A DNA stretch of 64,000 nt from an uncultured Clostridia bacterium. Lineage in GTDB: Bacteria; Bacillota; Clostridia; Oscillospirales; Acutalibacteraceae. The notes below the pieces were generated by a model. That model was given only the letters and a program-made list of their open reading frames with translations, was not told where the DNA came from and did not search any database. Below are positions 57,180 to 64,000 of this stretch, in pieces (positions within the stretch are counted from its first letter, which is position 1; every line of letters starts with the position of its first letter). The DNA is taken from positions 27,211 to 91,210 of the forward strand of contig CAMNST010000009.1 of the NCBI GenBank assembly GCA_946555465.1, written 5' to 3'. The position numbers and the translations under genes are program-made.

Positions 57180-58799
57180 ATGGGAAGTCCGAAATATATA
57201 TTTATAACAGGCGGTGTTGTTTCAGGTCTGGGAAAAGGTATTACAGCGGCGTCACTGGGCAGACTGCTCAAGGCAAGAGGTCTTAAAGTTACGGCTCAGA
57301 AACTGGATCCGTATCTTAATGTTGACCCGGGCACAATGAATCCTGTTCAGCATGGAGAGGTTTTTGTTACCGATGACGGTGCAGAGACGGATCTGGATCT
57401 TGGTCACTATGAAAGATTTATTGATGAAAGTCTTTCTCAGAATTCAAACCTTACCAGCGGCAGAGTATACTGGAAAGTCATTTCCGATGAGCGAAAAGGC
57501 GTTTACGGCGGGCAGACAATTCAGATTATTCCTCATGTTACAAATGAAATAAAGCGTTCTATTGAAAAAAATGCGGATACAGGTGCAGATGTCTGTTTTG
57601 TTGAAATCGGCGGAACGGTCGGTGATATTGAGTCACAGCCCTTTCTTGAAGCAATCCGCCAGTTTGCTCTTGATGTCGGCAGAGAAAACTGCCTGTTTAT
57701 TCATGTAACACTTGTGCCTTATCTTGCGGCATCTGATGAACTTAAGTCAAAACCGACGCAGCATTCAGTTAAAGAAATGCTTTCTATCGGTATCCGCCCT
57801 GACATAATTGTCTGCCGAACGGAACATCCGCTTACTGAGGATATAAAATCAAAAATTGCTCTTTTCTGTAATGTTGAAAAAGAATGTGTTATTGAAAATA
57901 ATAACTGTGATATTCTTTATGCTGTTCCAATGATGCTTCATAATCAGAATATGGACGGTGTTGTTGTAAAAAAACTCGGTATTGAATGCGGTGAACCTGA
58001 TTTAACTGACTGGCAGGGTATGCTTGATGCACTGAGAAATCCTCTTCAGACCGTTAAAATAGGAATGGTTGGCAAATATGTTGAACTTCATGATTCATAT
58101 ATATCCGTAAACGAAGCACTCAAGCACGGCGGAATTGAAACAAGAAGTGCGGTTGATATTAAATGGATTGATTCCGAAACACTTGAGGGTGATGATGTTA
58201 ACCTTGATGAAATCCTTGGAGATATGAACGGCATTCTTGTTCCCGGAGGTTTTGGTTCAAGAGGAATTGAAGGCAAGATTAAGGCTTGCGAATATGCCAG
58301 GGTAAACAAAATTCCGTATCTCGGAATCTGTCTTGGTATGCAGATTGCTATTATAGAGTTTGCAAGAAATGTGCTGGGAATGAAGGGTGCAAATTCTGCC
58401 GAGATTAATCCCGATACCCCTTATCCTGTTATTGATATTCTGCCTGAGCAGAAAGGTATTACGGATATGGGCGGAACAATGCGCCTGGGTAAGTATCCGT
58501 GTGTTCTTAATACCGAATCAAGGGCATACGCTCTTTACGGAGAAAAAGAAATCTGGGAACGTCACAGACACAGATATGAAGTCAATAACGATTATCGTGA
58601 CGATTTAAAGAAAGGCGGAATGATTTTTGCCGGAACTTCACCCGATAATCATATTGTTGAGATGGTGGAAATACCGAATCATCCGTGGTTTGTTGCAGGG
58701 CAGTTTCATCCTGAATTTAAATCCCGCCCCAATATTCCGCATCCGCTTTTCAGAGGCTTTGTTACCGCCGCTGCGGAAAACAAGAAGAATAAGAAATAA
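57180..58799 (+). CDS. pyrG: CTP synthase
   Basis: A 539-residue amidoligase making CTP from UTP, ATP and glutamine. The synthetase domain (1-270) has [22 protein letters not shown] and [38 protein letters not shown]. The glutamine amidotransferase domain (about 290-539) has [11 protein letters not shown], the nucleophile Cys in LGICLGMQ and the His-Glu in [11 protein letters not shown]. The start at 57180 has GGGAGG 7 bp upstream. A longer ORF (51 more residues) reads through its own promoter and attenuator and is rejected. Confidence 0.97.
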   Translation: MGSPKYIFITGGVVSGLGKGITAASLGRLLKARGLKVTAQKLDPYLNVDPGTMNPVQHGEVFVTDDGAETDLDLGHYERFIDESLSQNSNLTSGRVYWKVISDERKGVYGGQTIQIIPHVTNEIKRSIEKNADTGADVCFVEIGGTVGDIESQPFLEAIRQFALDVGRENCLFIHVTLVPYLAASDELKSKPTQHSVKEMLSIGIRPDIIVCRTEHPLTEDIKSKIALFCNVEKECVIENNNCDILYAVPMMLHNQNMDGVVVKKLGIECGEPDLTDWQGMLDALRNPLQTVKIGMVGKYVELHDSYISVNEALKHGGIETRSAVDIKWIDSETLEGDDVNLDEILGDMNGILVPGGFGSRGIEGKIKACEYARVNKIPYLGICLGMQIAIIEFARNVLGMKGANSAEINPDTPYPVIDILPEQKGITDMGGTMRLGKYPCVLNTESRAYALYGEKEIWERHRHRYEVNNDYRDDLKKGGMIFAGTSPDNHIVEMVEIPNHPWFVAGQFHPEFKSRPNIPHPLFRGFVTAAAENKKNKK

Positions 58800-58839
58800 A
58801 TACGGATTAAAGGTTTCATCTGTTTTAAAGCAACAAAAA

Positions 58840-58871
58840 ACGCTGTGCATTTTATTTATGCACGGCGTTTT
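58840..58871 (+). terminator. terminator of pyrG
   Basis: Stem ACGCTGTGCAT / ATGCACGGCGT (one wobble) with a 7-nt loop and T run. Confidence 0.85.
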
Positions 58872-58918
58872 GGTTTGAAATGATATATTAAATTCTTTTT
58901 TATTTAAGCAAAATATAT

Positions 58919-59866
58919 TTAAAGCCATCTTTTTTTTCTGAACCATAAATACAATATGCTTACAACAAAAACAGAAAGGCTTATAACAAAAAGATATCCG
59001 TATTTCCAGTTGAGTTCAGGCATAAATTTAAAATTCATGCCATACCATCCTACAATAAGGGTGAGGGGAAAGAAGATTGTTGTCATAAGAGTAAACACTT
59101 TCATGGATTCATTAAGGCGCATATCAAGATAAGCCTGATATGCATCCCAAAGGTGAACAACGCTGTTTCTCAGCAAATCTGCATTGTCTTTTAAACGTTT
59201 GGCTTTTTCAATAAATGTTTTAAAACTTTTTATATTTGCAGTATCAAAAATTTCGTTTTCATTTTCTGCCAGAGTTTCACCGATTTCGATGAGTTGTTCA
59301 TAATAACTTCTGAGAAGAAGCAGTTCTTTTTTCATATTCAGAAGATGAATATTAAAATCATCACCCGCTTTGTTTGTAAGAACGTCTTCTTCAAGTTTGT
59401 TGATTTTTAACTGTGCGTTTTCAAGGTGTTTGCTGTCTCCGTTTATAAGTTCATCAAAAAAGAAACAGACTATTTTTTCAAGGCTTGAGATTTGGGTGGA
59501 TATGCGTGATAAAAGTTTTAAAAATATATCTCTGTTAGAGAAATTATTTTCCTTTATATTTATTATCAGCACAAGGTTTTTTTTAACATAAAGTGCAAGG
59601 CAGTTTTTTTCAATATGGCTGTCGGCGTTAATATCATTAATTTTTATAAAACTGTAGTTATCAAAAACTTCAATGGTGCAAGTGGATAAAGCGTGTTTTT
59701 CCTTGCATCTTTCAACGGTCTGGATAGAAAAATCAAAATTTCGGTATATTTCTTCAAGTTCATCAATATTTATATAGCCGATTGTGAGCGTGCTGTCATT
59801 AATTTCATGTAAATCAATACCTGTTATTTCGTCGTCAAATTGGTAAAACAAAAAATCGCCTGCCAT
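58919..59866 (-). CDS. corA: CorA-family divalent cation transporter
   Basis: A 315-residue CorA-type channel protein. The long N-terminal cytoplasmic domain (about 1-250) ends in a helical stalk. Two C-terminal membrane helices (about 262-282 and 290-310) are joined by the signature Y-G-M-N-F loop, which forms the Mg2+/Co2+ selectivity filter. The C-terminus is basic (RKKRW). It lies convergent to pyrG and downstream of DUF1846, with a terminator between it and DUF1846. Which ion it carries is not resolved. Confidence 0.92.
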   Translation of the reverse strand: MAGDFLFYQFDDEITGIDLHEINDSTLTIGYINIDELEEIYRNFDFSIQTVERCKEKHALSTCTIEVFDNYSFIKINDINADSHIEKNCLALYVKKNLVLIINIKENNFSNRDIFLKLLSRISTQISSLEKIVCFFFDELINGDSKHLENAQLKINKLEEDVLTNKAGDDFNIHLLNMKKELLLLRSYYEQLIEIGETLAENENEIFDTANIKSFKTFIEKAKRLKDNADLLRNSVVHLWDAYQAYLDMRLNESMKVFTLMTTIFFPLTLIVGWYGMNFKFMPELNWKYGYLFVISLSVFVVSILYLWFRKKRWL

Positions 59867-59922
59867 ATTTATTTGCTATGATTGTTTTTACCTTATTTTT
59901 CAGGTGTATTCATTTTCAGACA

Positions 59923-59958
59923 AATAAAAACCGCTGCAAATAACAAGTTTACAGCGGT
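59923..59958 (-). terminator. terminator of the DUF1846 gene
   Basis: Leftward stem ACCGCTG / CAGCGGT with a 15-nt loop and a TTTTTATTT tail, just after the DUF1846 stop. Confidence 0.75.
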
Positions 59959-59964
59959 CAGGGT

Positions 59965-61443
59965 TTAATATATAATTTTTTTCTTTGTTACCGGGGTGCA
60001 GGTTACACGTATTCCAAGTTGCTTAAGAACATTTTCATCAACAGTTGAAAGAAGCACCGACGAATGCATTTCGCAGTTTTTGAGTTTTGAAACCTGCTCA
60101 AGTGCAAGGGCTGCATTTTTATCTGTAACTGCCGAAATGGAAAGCGCAATAAGCACCTCATCAGTATGAAGTCTCGGGTTATTGTTTCCAAGGTGGTTTA
60201 TTTTAAGTTCCTGTATAGGTTTGATTACCTCGGGGTCAATAAGCAGAACGCTGTCGTCAATGTTCCCGAGTTTTTTCAGTGCATTAAGAAGCATGGATGA
60301 TGCACAGCCGAGAAGTTCTGAAGTTTTGCCTGTAATAATTTCGCCGTTGTTCAGTTCAATGGCTGCGGCAGGAGCATCTGTATTCTGCGCAATTTCTTCT
60401 GCAACTTTCGTGCAGAGACGGTTTTCCGATGAAAGACCTGCATTGTTCATAAGAAGTTCAAGAGTGTAAATTTCATCTTTTTTATTCTGACCTCTTAAAT
60501 TTGCACAGCAGGCATTGTAATATCTTCTGATGATTTCCTGGTTTGCGGCATCTTTCACCGCCTCATCGTCAAATATACAGTTTCCTGCCATATTTACACC
60601 CATATCTGTTGGTGATTTATAGGGGCATTCACCGTATATCTTGTCAAATGTTGCTTTCAAAACAGGGAAAATTTCAACATCACGGTTGTAGTTTACGGTT
60701 GTTTTTCCGTATGCTTCAAGGTGCCATGGGTCAATCATATTAACGTCACTCAAATCAGCGGTTGCAGCCTCATAAGCAATATTAACAGGATGTTTGAGGG
60801 GAATATTCCAGATAGGGAAAGTTTCAAATTTAGCATAACCTGCTTTGATTCCGCGTTTGTTTTCGTGATAAAGTTGTGAAAGGCAGGTTGCCATTTTTCC
60901 GCTGCCGGGACCCGGGGCGGTAATAACAACAAGGGAACGTGTGGTTTCTATATAATCATTTTTGCCGTAACCTTCATCGCTTACAATTTTTGAAATGTTT
61001 GACGGATAGCCGTCAATTATGTAGTGGCGGTAATGTGCAATGCCGTTATCATCAAGTTTTTGCTCAAAAGCGTGCACTTTCGGCGTGGAAATATATTTTG
61101 TAAGCACAACGCTGCCAACCATTAAACCTCTTTCTTCAAAAGCAGATATAAGGCGAAGAACATCAATGTCATATGTAATGCCGAGGTCACCTCTGATTTT
61201 GCTGTTTTCTATATCAGATGCGCTGATAACGATAACGATTTCAGCCTGATCTTTTAACTGCATAAGCATTTGCAGTTTGCTGTCGGGTTCAAAGCCGGGA
61301 AGAACACGAGAGGCGTGATAATCATCAAAAAGTTTTCCGCCGAATTCAAGATAAAGTTTTCCGCCGAATTCCCCGATACGTTCCTTGATTCTTTGTGACT
61401 GCATCTGCAGATATTTATTATTGTCAAAACCTGTTTTAAACAT
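59965..61443 (-). CDS. DUF1846 family protein
   Basis: A 492-residue protein covering the whole DUF1846 family. It starts GFDNNKYLQMQSQRIKERIGEFGGKLYLEFGGKLFDDYHASRVLPGF and has a P-loop-like GPGSGKMATCLSQLYHE near residue 180, plus FPIWNIPLKHPVNIAYEAATADL. The family is widespread in Firmicutes and has structures, but I know of no proven reaction. GAGGATAAT precedes the ATG. The notable feature is that it starts from a promoter-attenuator cassette almost identical to that of pyrG, which suggests a link to nucleotide supply; that is inference. Confidence 0.92.
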   Translation of the reverse strand: MFKTGFDNNKYLQMQSQRIKERIGEFGGKLYLEFGGKLFDDYHASRVLPGFEPDSKLQMLMQLKDQAEIVIVISASDIENSKIRGDLGITYDIDVLRLISAFEERGLMVGSVVLTKYISTPKVHAFEQKLDDNGIAHYRHYIIDGYPSNISKIVSDEGYGKNDYIETTRSLVVITAPGPGSGKMATCLSQLYHENKRGIKAGYAKFETFPIWNIPLKHPVNIAYEAATADLSDVNMIDPWHLEAYGKTTVNYNRDVEIFPVLKATFDKIYGECPYKSPTDMGVNMAGNCIFDDEAVKDAANQEIIRRYYNACCANLRGQNKKDEIYTLELLMNNAGLSSENRLCTKVAEEIAQNTDAPAAAIELNNGEIITGKTSELLGCASSMLLNALKKLGNIDDSVLLIDPEVIKPIQELKINHLGNNNPRLHTDEVLIALSISAVTDKNAALALEQVSKLKNCEMHSSVLLSTVDENVLKQLGIRVTCTPVTKKKIIY

Positions 61444-61481
61444 ATTATCCTCACTTACGGTAGTTATTTATAAAAAATAAT

Positions 61482-61522
61482 AAAAAACGGCTGCACGAAA
61501 TGTACAACCGCCTGTACTTAGA
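61482..61522 (-). ncRNA. DUF1846 leader attenuator (cassette copy 2)
   Basis: The transcript should start at 61517 with GUACAG and fold as in pyrG: CGGTTGTAC (61510-61502 on this strand) / GTGCAGCCG (61496-61488), then TTTTTT. The same alternative 5' hairpin GTACA/TGTAC is possible. Relative to pyrG one U-A pair becomes U-G in the terminator, keeping the stem. Confidence 0.7.
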
Positions 61523-61523
61523 T

Positions 61524-61555
61524 ATTATACAGCATCGTTTTTTATAAATCAATAG
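61524..61555 (-). promoter_or_regulatory. DUF1846 promoter (cassette copy 2)
   Basis: Leftward TTGATT (61552-61547), 17-bp spacer, TATAAT (61529-61524). Confidence 0.8.
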
Positions 61556-61706
61556 AAAATGAAGCAGAAACATTTATTTTGTGCAAATTTCTCTTTACTT
61601 TTTAATAAGATGGTATTAGAATTTTATTAAACAATAATTTGCTGAATTTGACCCGGAAGTATATCGTTATTCGGTTTGGCAAATTATATTTCAGCGAGGT
61701 TTGGAA

Positions 61707-62858
61707 ATGAATCAAAGAACTTATGCAAAAATAGATTTGGATGCAATTAAATATAATACCGACAATGTTTTAAAAAAGATTGGTAAAAATACAAAACTGC
61801 TTGCCGTTATAAAGGCAGATGCTTATGGTCACGGTGCAGTTGAAATCGGCAGGGCGCTTGAAAGCAGATGTGATTTTTTCGGTGTTGCCTGTATTGAAGA
61901 GGCACTGGAACTTGTAAATGCGAATCTGAAAAAACCGATAATCATACTCGGTACAGTGCTGCCTTTTGATTTTGAAAATGTGGTAAAATATGATATAAGA
62001 ATTCCGATATTCACATATGAAGAGGCAAAGGCACTTTCAGATGAGGCTGTAAAGCAGAATAAAACGGCAAAATTTCATTTCTGTGTTGATACGGGGATGA
62101 GCCGTATTGGTTTTCAGGTCTGTGAGGAGAGTGCGGATTTATGCGAAAAAATTATCACCCTTCCCAATATCGAGGCAGAAGGCCTTTTTTCCCACTTTGC
62201 AACAGCAGATGAAAAAGATCTCAGTAAAGCAGAAGAGCAGAAAAGAAAATTTAAAGAATTTGCTGATATGCTCAGCCAAAGAAATATTGAGGCACCAATA
62301 AAACATATCAATAATTCAGCAGGAATTATGGTGTTTGATGAATTTTTCAATATGGTTCGTATGGGAATTGTTACTTACGGTCTCTATCCCTCTGCAGATG
62401 TTGATAAAAGACTTCTTGATATTAAGCCTGCCCTTGAATGGAAAACCCATATCAGTTATGTAAAAACGCTTGAAGCAGGCAGAGAAATTTCTTACGGCGG
62501 TACGTATAAAACAAAAAAATCCACTGTTGTTGCAACCATTCCCGTTGGTTATGCCGATGGATATCCGAGATGCCTTTCAAATAAAGGCAGGGTAATTGTA
62601 AACGGCGAATATGCTGATATTATCGGCAGAGTTTGTATGGACCAGTTTATGGTGGATGTCAGCAACATAAAAGGTGTTCAAGTGGGGGATGAAGTTACCC
62701 TTGTCGGAAGAGACGGTAATGCTTTCCTTTCTATGGAGGAGGTTTCCGAAGCGGCACATTCGTTTAATTATGAACTGCCGTGCAGAATTTCACGCCGGGT
62801 TACAAGGGTTTATACAGAAAATTCCAAAGAAGTTAAATCAGTAAATTACATATTATAA
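61707..62858 (+). CDS. alr: alanine racemase
   Basis: A 383-residue PLP enzyme supplying D-alanine for peptidoglycan. The PLP-binding Lys is in AVIKADAYGHGA near residue 37. The substrate Tyr region EISYGGTYKTKKSTVVATIPVGYADG (about 262), the Arg-containing GRVCMDQFMVDVS and the C-terminal ISRRVTRVY complete it. The start at 61707 has GAGG 8 bp upstream; an in-frame TTG 6 bp earlier is less likely. Own terminator follows. Confidence 0.96.
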   Translation: MNQRTYAKIDLDAIKYNTDNVLKKIGKNTKLLAVIKADAYGHGAVEIGRALESRCDFFGVACIEEALELVNANLKKPIIILGTVLPFDFENVVKYDIRIPIFTYEEAKALSDEAVKQNKTAKFHFCVDTGMSRIGFQVCEESADLCEKIITLPNIEAEGLFSHFATADEKDLSKAEEQKRKFKEFADMLSQRNIEAPIKHINNSAGIMVFDEFFNMVRMGIVTYGLYPSADVDKRLLDIKPALEWKTHISYVKTLEAGREISYGGTYKTKKSTVVATIPVGYADGYPRCLSNKGRVIVNGEYADIIGRVCMDQFMVDVSNIKGVQVGDEVTLVGRDGNAFLSMEEVSEAAHSFNYELPCRISRRVTRVYTENSKEVKSVNYIL

Positions 62859-62863
62859 AAGAA

Positions 62864-62893
62864 AAGAGCATTCCCAAAAGGAATGCTCTTTCT
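62864..62893 (+). terminator. terminator of alr
   Basis: Perfect 12-bp stem AAAGAGCATTCC / GGAATGCTCTTT, loop CAAAA, tail TCTGCTATT. Confidence 0.8.
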
Positions 62894-62904
62894 GCTATTA
62901 ACGG

Positions 62905-63374
62905 TCAGATAAATAAAGATTTGATGAAATTTATGATTTTATTAATCAGTCCGAGGAAGAAATAAACAATACGGTCAAGAATATTCAGTTTTTCTGCACT
63001 GCTTTCTTTTTCCTTTTTCTTTTTATTTTCGTCTTTTGTGTCAGCGTTTTGTTCTTTCTGTTCAATTTCCTGTTCTGATTTCTGCTCTTCCGTTTTTGGG
63101 GTTTCGTTATCCTTTTTATTATCGGAAGTGTTTTCGTTTGCGGATGATTTGGCCGAATTTGCTTTGCTGTCTGTACTGTTTATAACATCTGAATTTTTGG
63201 ATTCGGATTTATTCGTATCTGAGTTGAAAACAGAGTTTGAAGCGATATACAGTTTTCAAAAGCCTTTTCCTTAATGTTTTTTACATTGTTCAGTTCAATG
63301 CAGGAAAGGTTCCGACAGTCTGAAAATCCCTGCTTATCAATTAACTGAACGGTTTTCGGAAGAACAATATTTAG
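62905..63374 (-). pseudogene. remnant of a BspA-like leucine-rich-repeat surface protein
   Basis: The left part (62905-63255, its own frame) encodes a Ser/Asn/Lys/Glu-rich linker and an amphipathic tail NILDRIVYFFLGLINKIINF ending at a TGA. The right part (63180-63374, a different frame) encodes one and a half LRR_5-type repeats (LPKTVQLIDKQGFSDCRNLSCIELNNV… EKAFENCISLQTL). The two belong to one ancestral gene, interrupted by a frameshift between 63180 and 63255. The 5' portion is missing, replaced by the start of an element-borne ATPase gene. BspA-like proteins are surface adhesin-like proteins. Confidence 0.7.
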
Positions 63375-63527
63375 CTTGCTTTTTCCATCGCCGGGATCGC
63401 CCTGCAACAGCGTAACCTTGCCAAACGGAATATACGGATACCATAGCCATTTCACTTCTTTCGGCTCGATTTCGCTCGCCTTGACAACTTCAAGAGACAC
63501 GCTGACAGTCATTTCATTTTCAATCAT
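63375..63527 (-). pseudogene. 5' fragment of a mobile-element AAA/primase-type ATPase
   Basis: Residues 1-51 read MIENEMTVSVSLEVVKASEI…WLWYPYIPFGKVTLLQGDPGDGKSKL, the start of the RepA/AAA_25-like ATPases of integrative elements, ending just after the Walker A GDPGDGKS. From about 63374 the frame continues without a stop into LRR sequence, giving a 115-codon chimera. AAGGAG lies 11 bp before the ATG. It is a truncated gene, and the chimera is unlikely to be an active ATPase. Confidence 0.75.
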
Positions 63528-63699
63528 TTTTCTTTGTTCTCCTTTTCGATAAACATTTCGGGCAAAGCACTACAATACAGCGGAAACTCTGCTTACAGTC
63601 ATTCCTGCATTTTCTGCAAAGCTCGTTGTAGATAATGCGGTTTCGGTCATTCAGAAACAATGCCCACTCTTGTTTCCGTTTCTTGCTCATTCTCGGCAT
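63520..63699 (-). CDS. 59-residue Cys-rich protein of a mobile element
   Basis: A small basic protein starting MPRMSKKRKQEWALFLNDRN, with paired cysteines C-x2-C, C and C-x2-C (LCRKCRNDC … LCPKC) and a basic end. The pattern looks like a small zinc-binding protein often found directly before the AAA ATPase gene in clostridial integrative elements. AAAGGTGG lies 6 bp before the ATG. Its stop overlaps the ATPase start (ATGATTGA). Function unknown. Confidence 0.65.
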   Translation of the reverse strand: MPRMSKKRKQEWALFLNDRNRIIYNELCRKCRNDCKQSFRCIVVLCPKCLSKRRTKKND

Positions 63700-63955
63700 A
63701 TCAATCCACCTTTCCAGTTAAAAATAGAAAAAACCACAGGGAAGATACATTAAGCCTTGTTTGTGTCATTTCTCGGGGCGAAAATCGGGGTAAATATCCC
63801 TTTCTAAGCCTTTCAAAAAATCACATAAGGTATTTGCACTAACCTGTGGTTATGTATTGAATTGTGGGTTTTGGGTAACAAAAAACACCGTATTGCTACG
63901 ATGTTTTTTGTTGTTCATATTCTATTTTTGATACTGATAAACTGAAAGTTGTTTA
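63700..63955. other. non-coding element region with a strong hairpin
   Basis: No supported gene. AACCACAGG (63732-63740) and CCTGTGGTT (63843-63851) form a long-range inverted repeat around about 100 nt. The hairpin at 63878-63911 closes the upstream partial gene. Confidence 0.5.
63878..63911 (-). terminator. bidirectional terminator hairpin
   Basis: Stem ACAAAAAACA / TGTTTTTTGT with an inner CGTA/TACG and TTGC loop; T runs on both strands. Confidence 0.7.
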
Positions 63956-64000
63956 TTAAACCTTTTTAACCTTAACCAACAACATCATAGGTCTACGCAT
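63956..64000 (-). CDS. C-terminal end of an unidentified gene (runs off window)
   Basis: An open leftward frame enters from the right edge and ends at a TAA. Only about 14 residues, …RRPMMLLVKVKKV, are visible, too few to identify. A terminator hairpin lies 45 bp beyond the stop. It is probably another gene of the integrated element. Confidence 0.3.
   Translation of the reverse strand: MRRPMMLLVKVKKV

Overview
The window is AT-rich and reads as a chromosomal segment of a low-GC Firmicute of class Clostridia, probably a gut Oscillospiraceae/Lachnospiraceae-like anaerobe. The evidence is the SpoVT regulator, the split cobalamin methionine synthase (MetH core plus a separate activation protein), TSCPD and DUF1846 family proteins, purine-rich Shine-Dalgarno (SD) sites before nearly every gene, TTG starts, and SigA-type TTGACA-17-TATAAT promoters. 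This placement is inferred from gene content only. Genes are densely packed, mostly in short operons that end in clear rho-independent hairpins.

Left part (1-10100). A leftward series carries a MIF-like tautomerase (cut by the window edge), an alpha/beta hydrolase, a GPH-family sugar symporter, a signal peptidase I with a zinc ribbon, an alpha-galactosidase-like glycosidase and a TSCPD protein. Divergent from it is a partial myo-inositol operon, iolG-iolD-iolE. Next (10127-10249) comes a leftward promoter with two palindromic boxes feeding a terminator about 90 nt later, a candidate regulated small RNA. A leftward surface-glycosylation group (GtrA flippase, GT2 glycosyltransferase, two tandem DUF6056-like membrane proteins) and nadB-nadC follow.

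Middle part (17100-37500). Housekeeping genes dominate: HAD phosphatase and metallophosphoesterase, murA, walJ/yycJ, rlmH, a YczE-type membrane protein, spoVT, trmO, ydcF, a membrane-linked XRE regulator, a phosphoglucomutase with a 33-residue membrane peptide downstream, a comM-like ATPase, a LUD protein, three tRNA genes (Arg, Glu, Met), lexA, an Mrp/ApbC ATPase, dCMP deaminase, a second HAD phosphatase and degV.

From 37500 to 41280 is an accessory leftward island: a SAM methyltransferase, three Nudix hydrolases, a GNAT acetyltransferase, an S51 peptidase, a 30-codon ORF and the 5' stub of a P-loop kinase. rplM-rpsI with a probable autoregulatory leader follow. Then comes a methionine/folate operon (metF, MetH activation protein, metH, Rrf2 regulator) whose promoter has a perfect palindrome between -35 and -10.

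Right part (47100-64000). It holds an EEP-family lipoprotein, a 2-hydroxyacid dehydrogenase, a membrane-anchored GH51 enzyme, tRNA-Pro followed by a structured repeat containing an inverted tRNA fragment, a two-component system with its own ABC exporter and a shared promoter motif, pyrG, corA, a DUF1846 gene and alr. pyrG and the DUF1846 gene start from near-identical promoter-attenuator cassettes, the most notable regulatory structure in the window. At the far right a decayed BspA-like leucine-rich-repeat gene is fused in frame to the start of a mobile-element ATPase gene, marking the boundary of an integrated element that runs off the window. No CRISPR array, rRNA or complete insertion sequence was seen.
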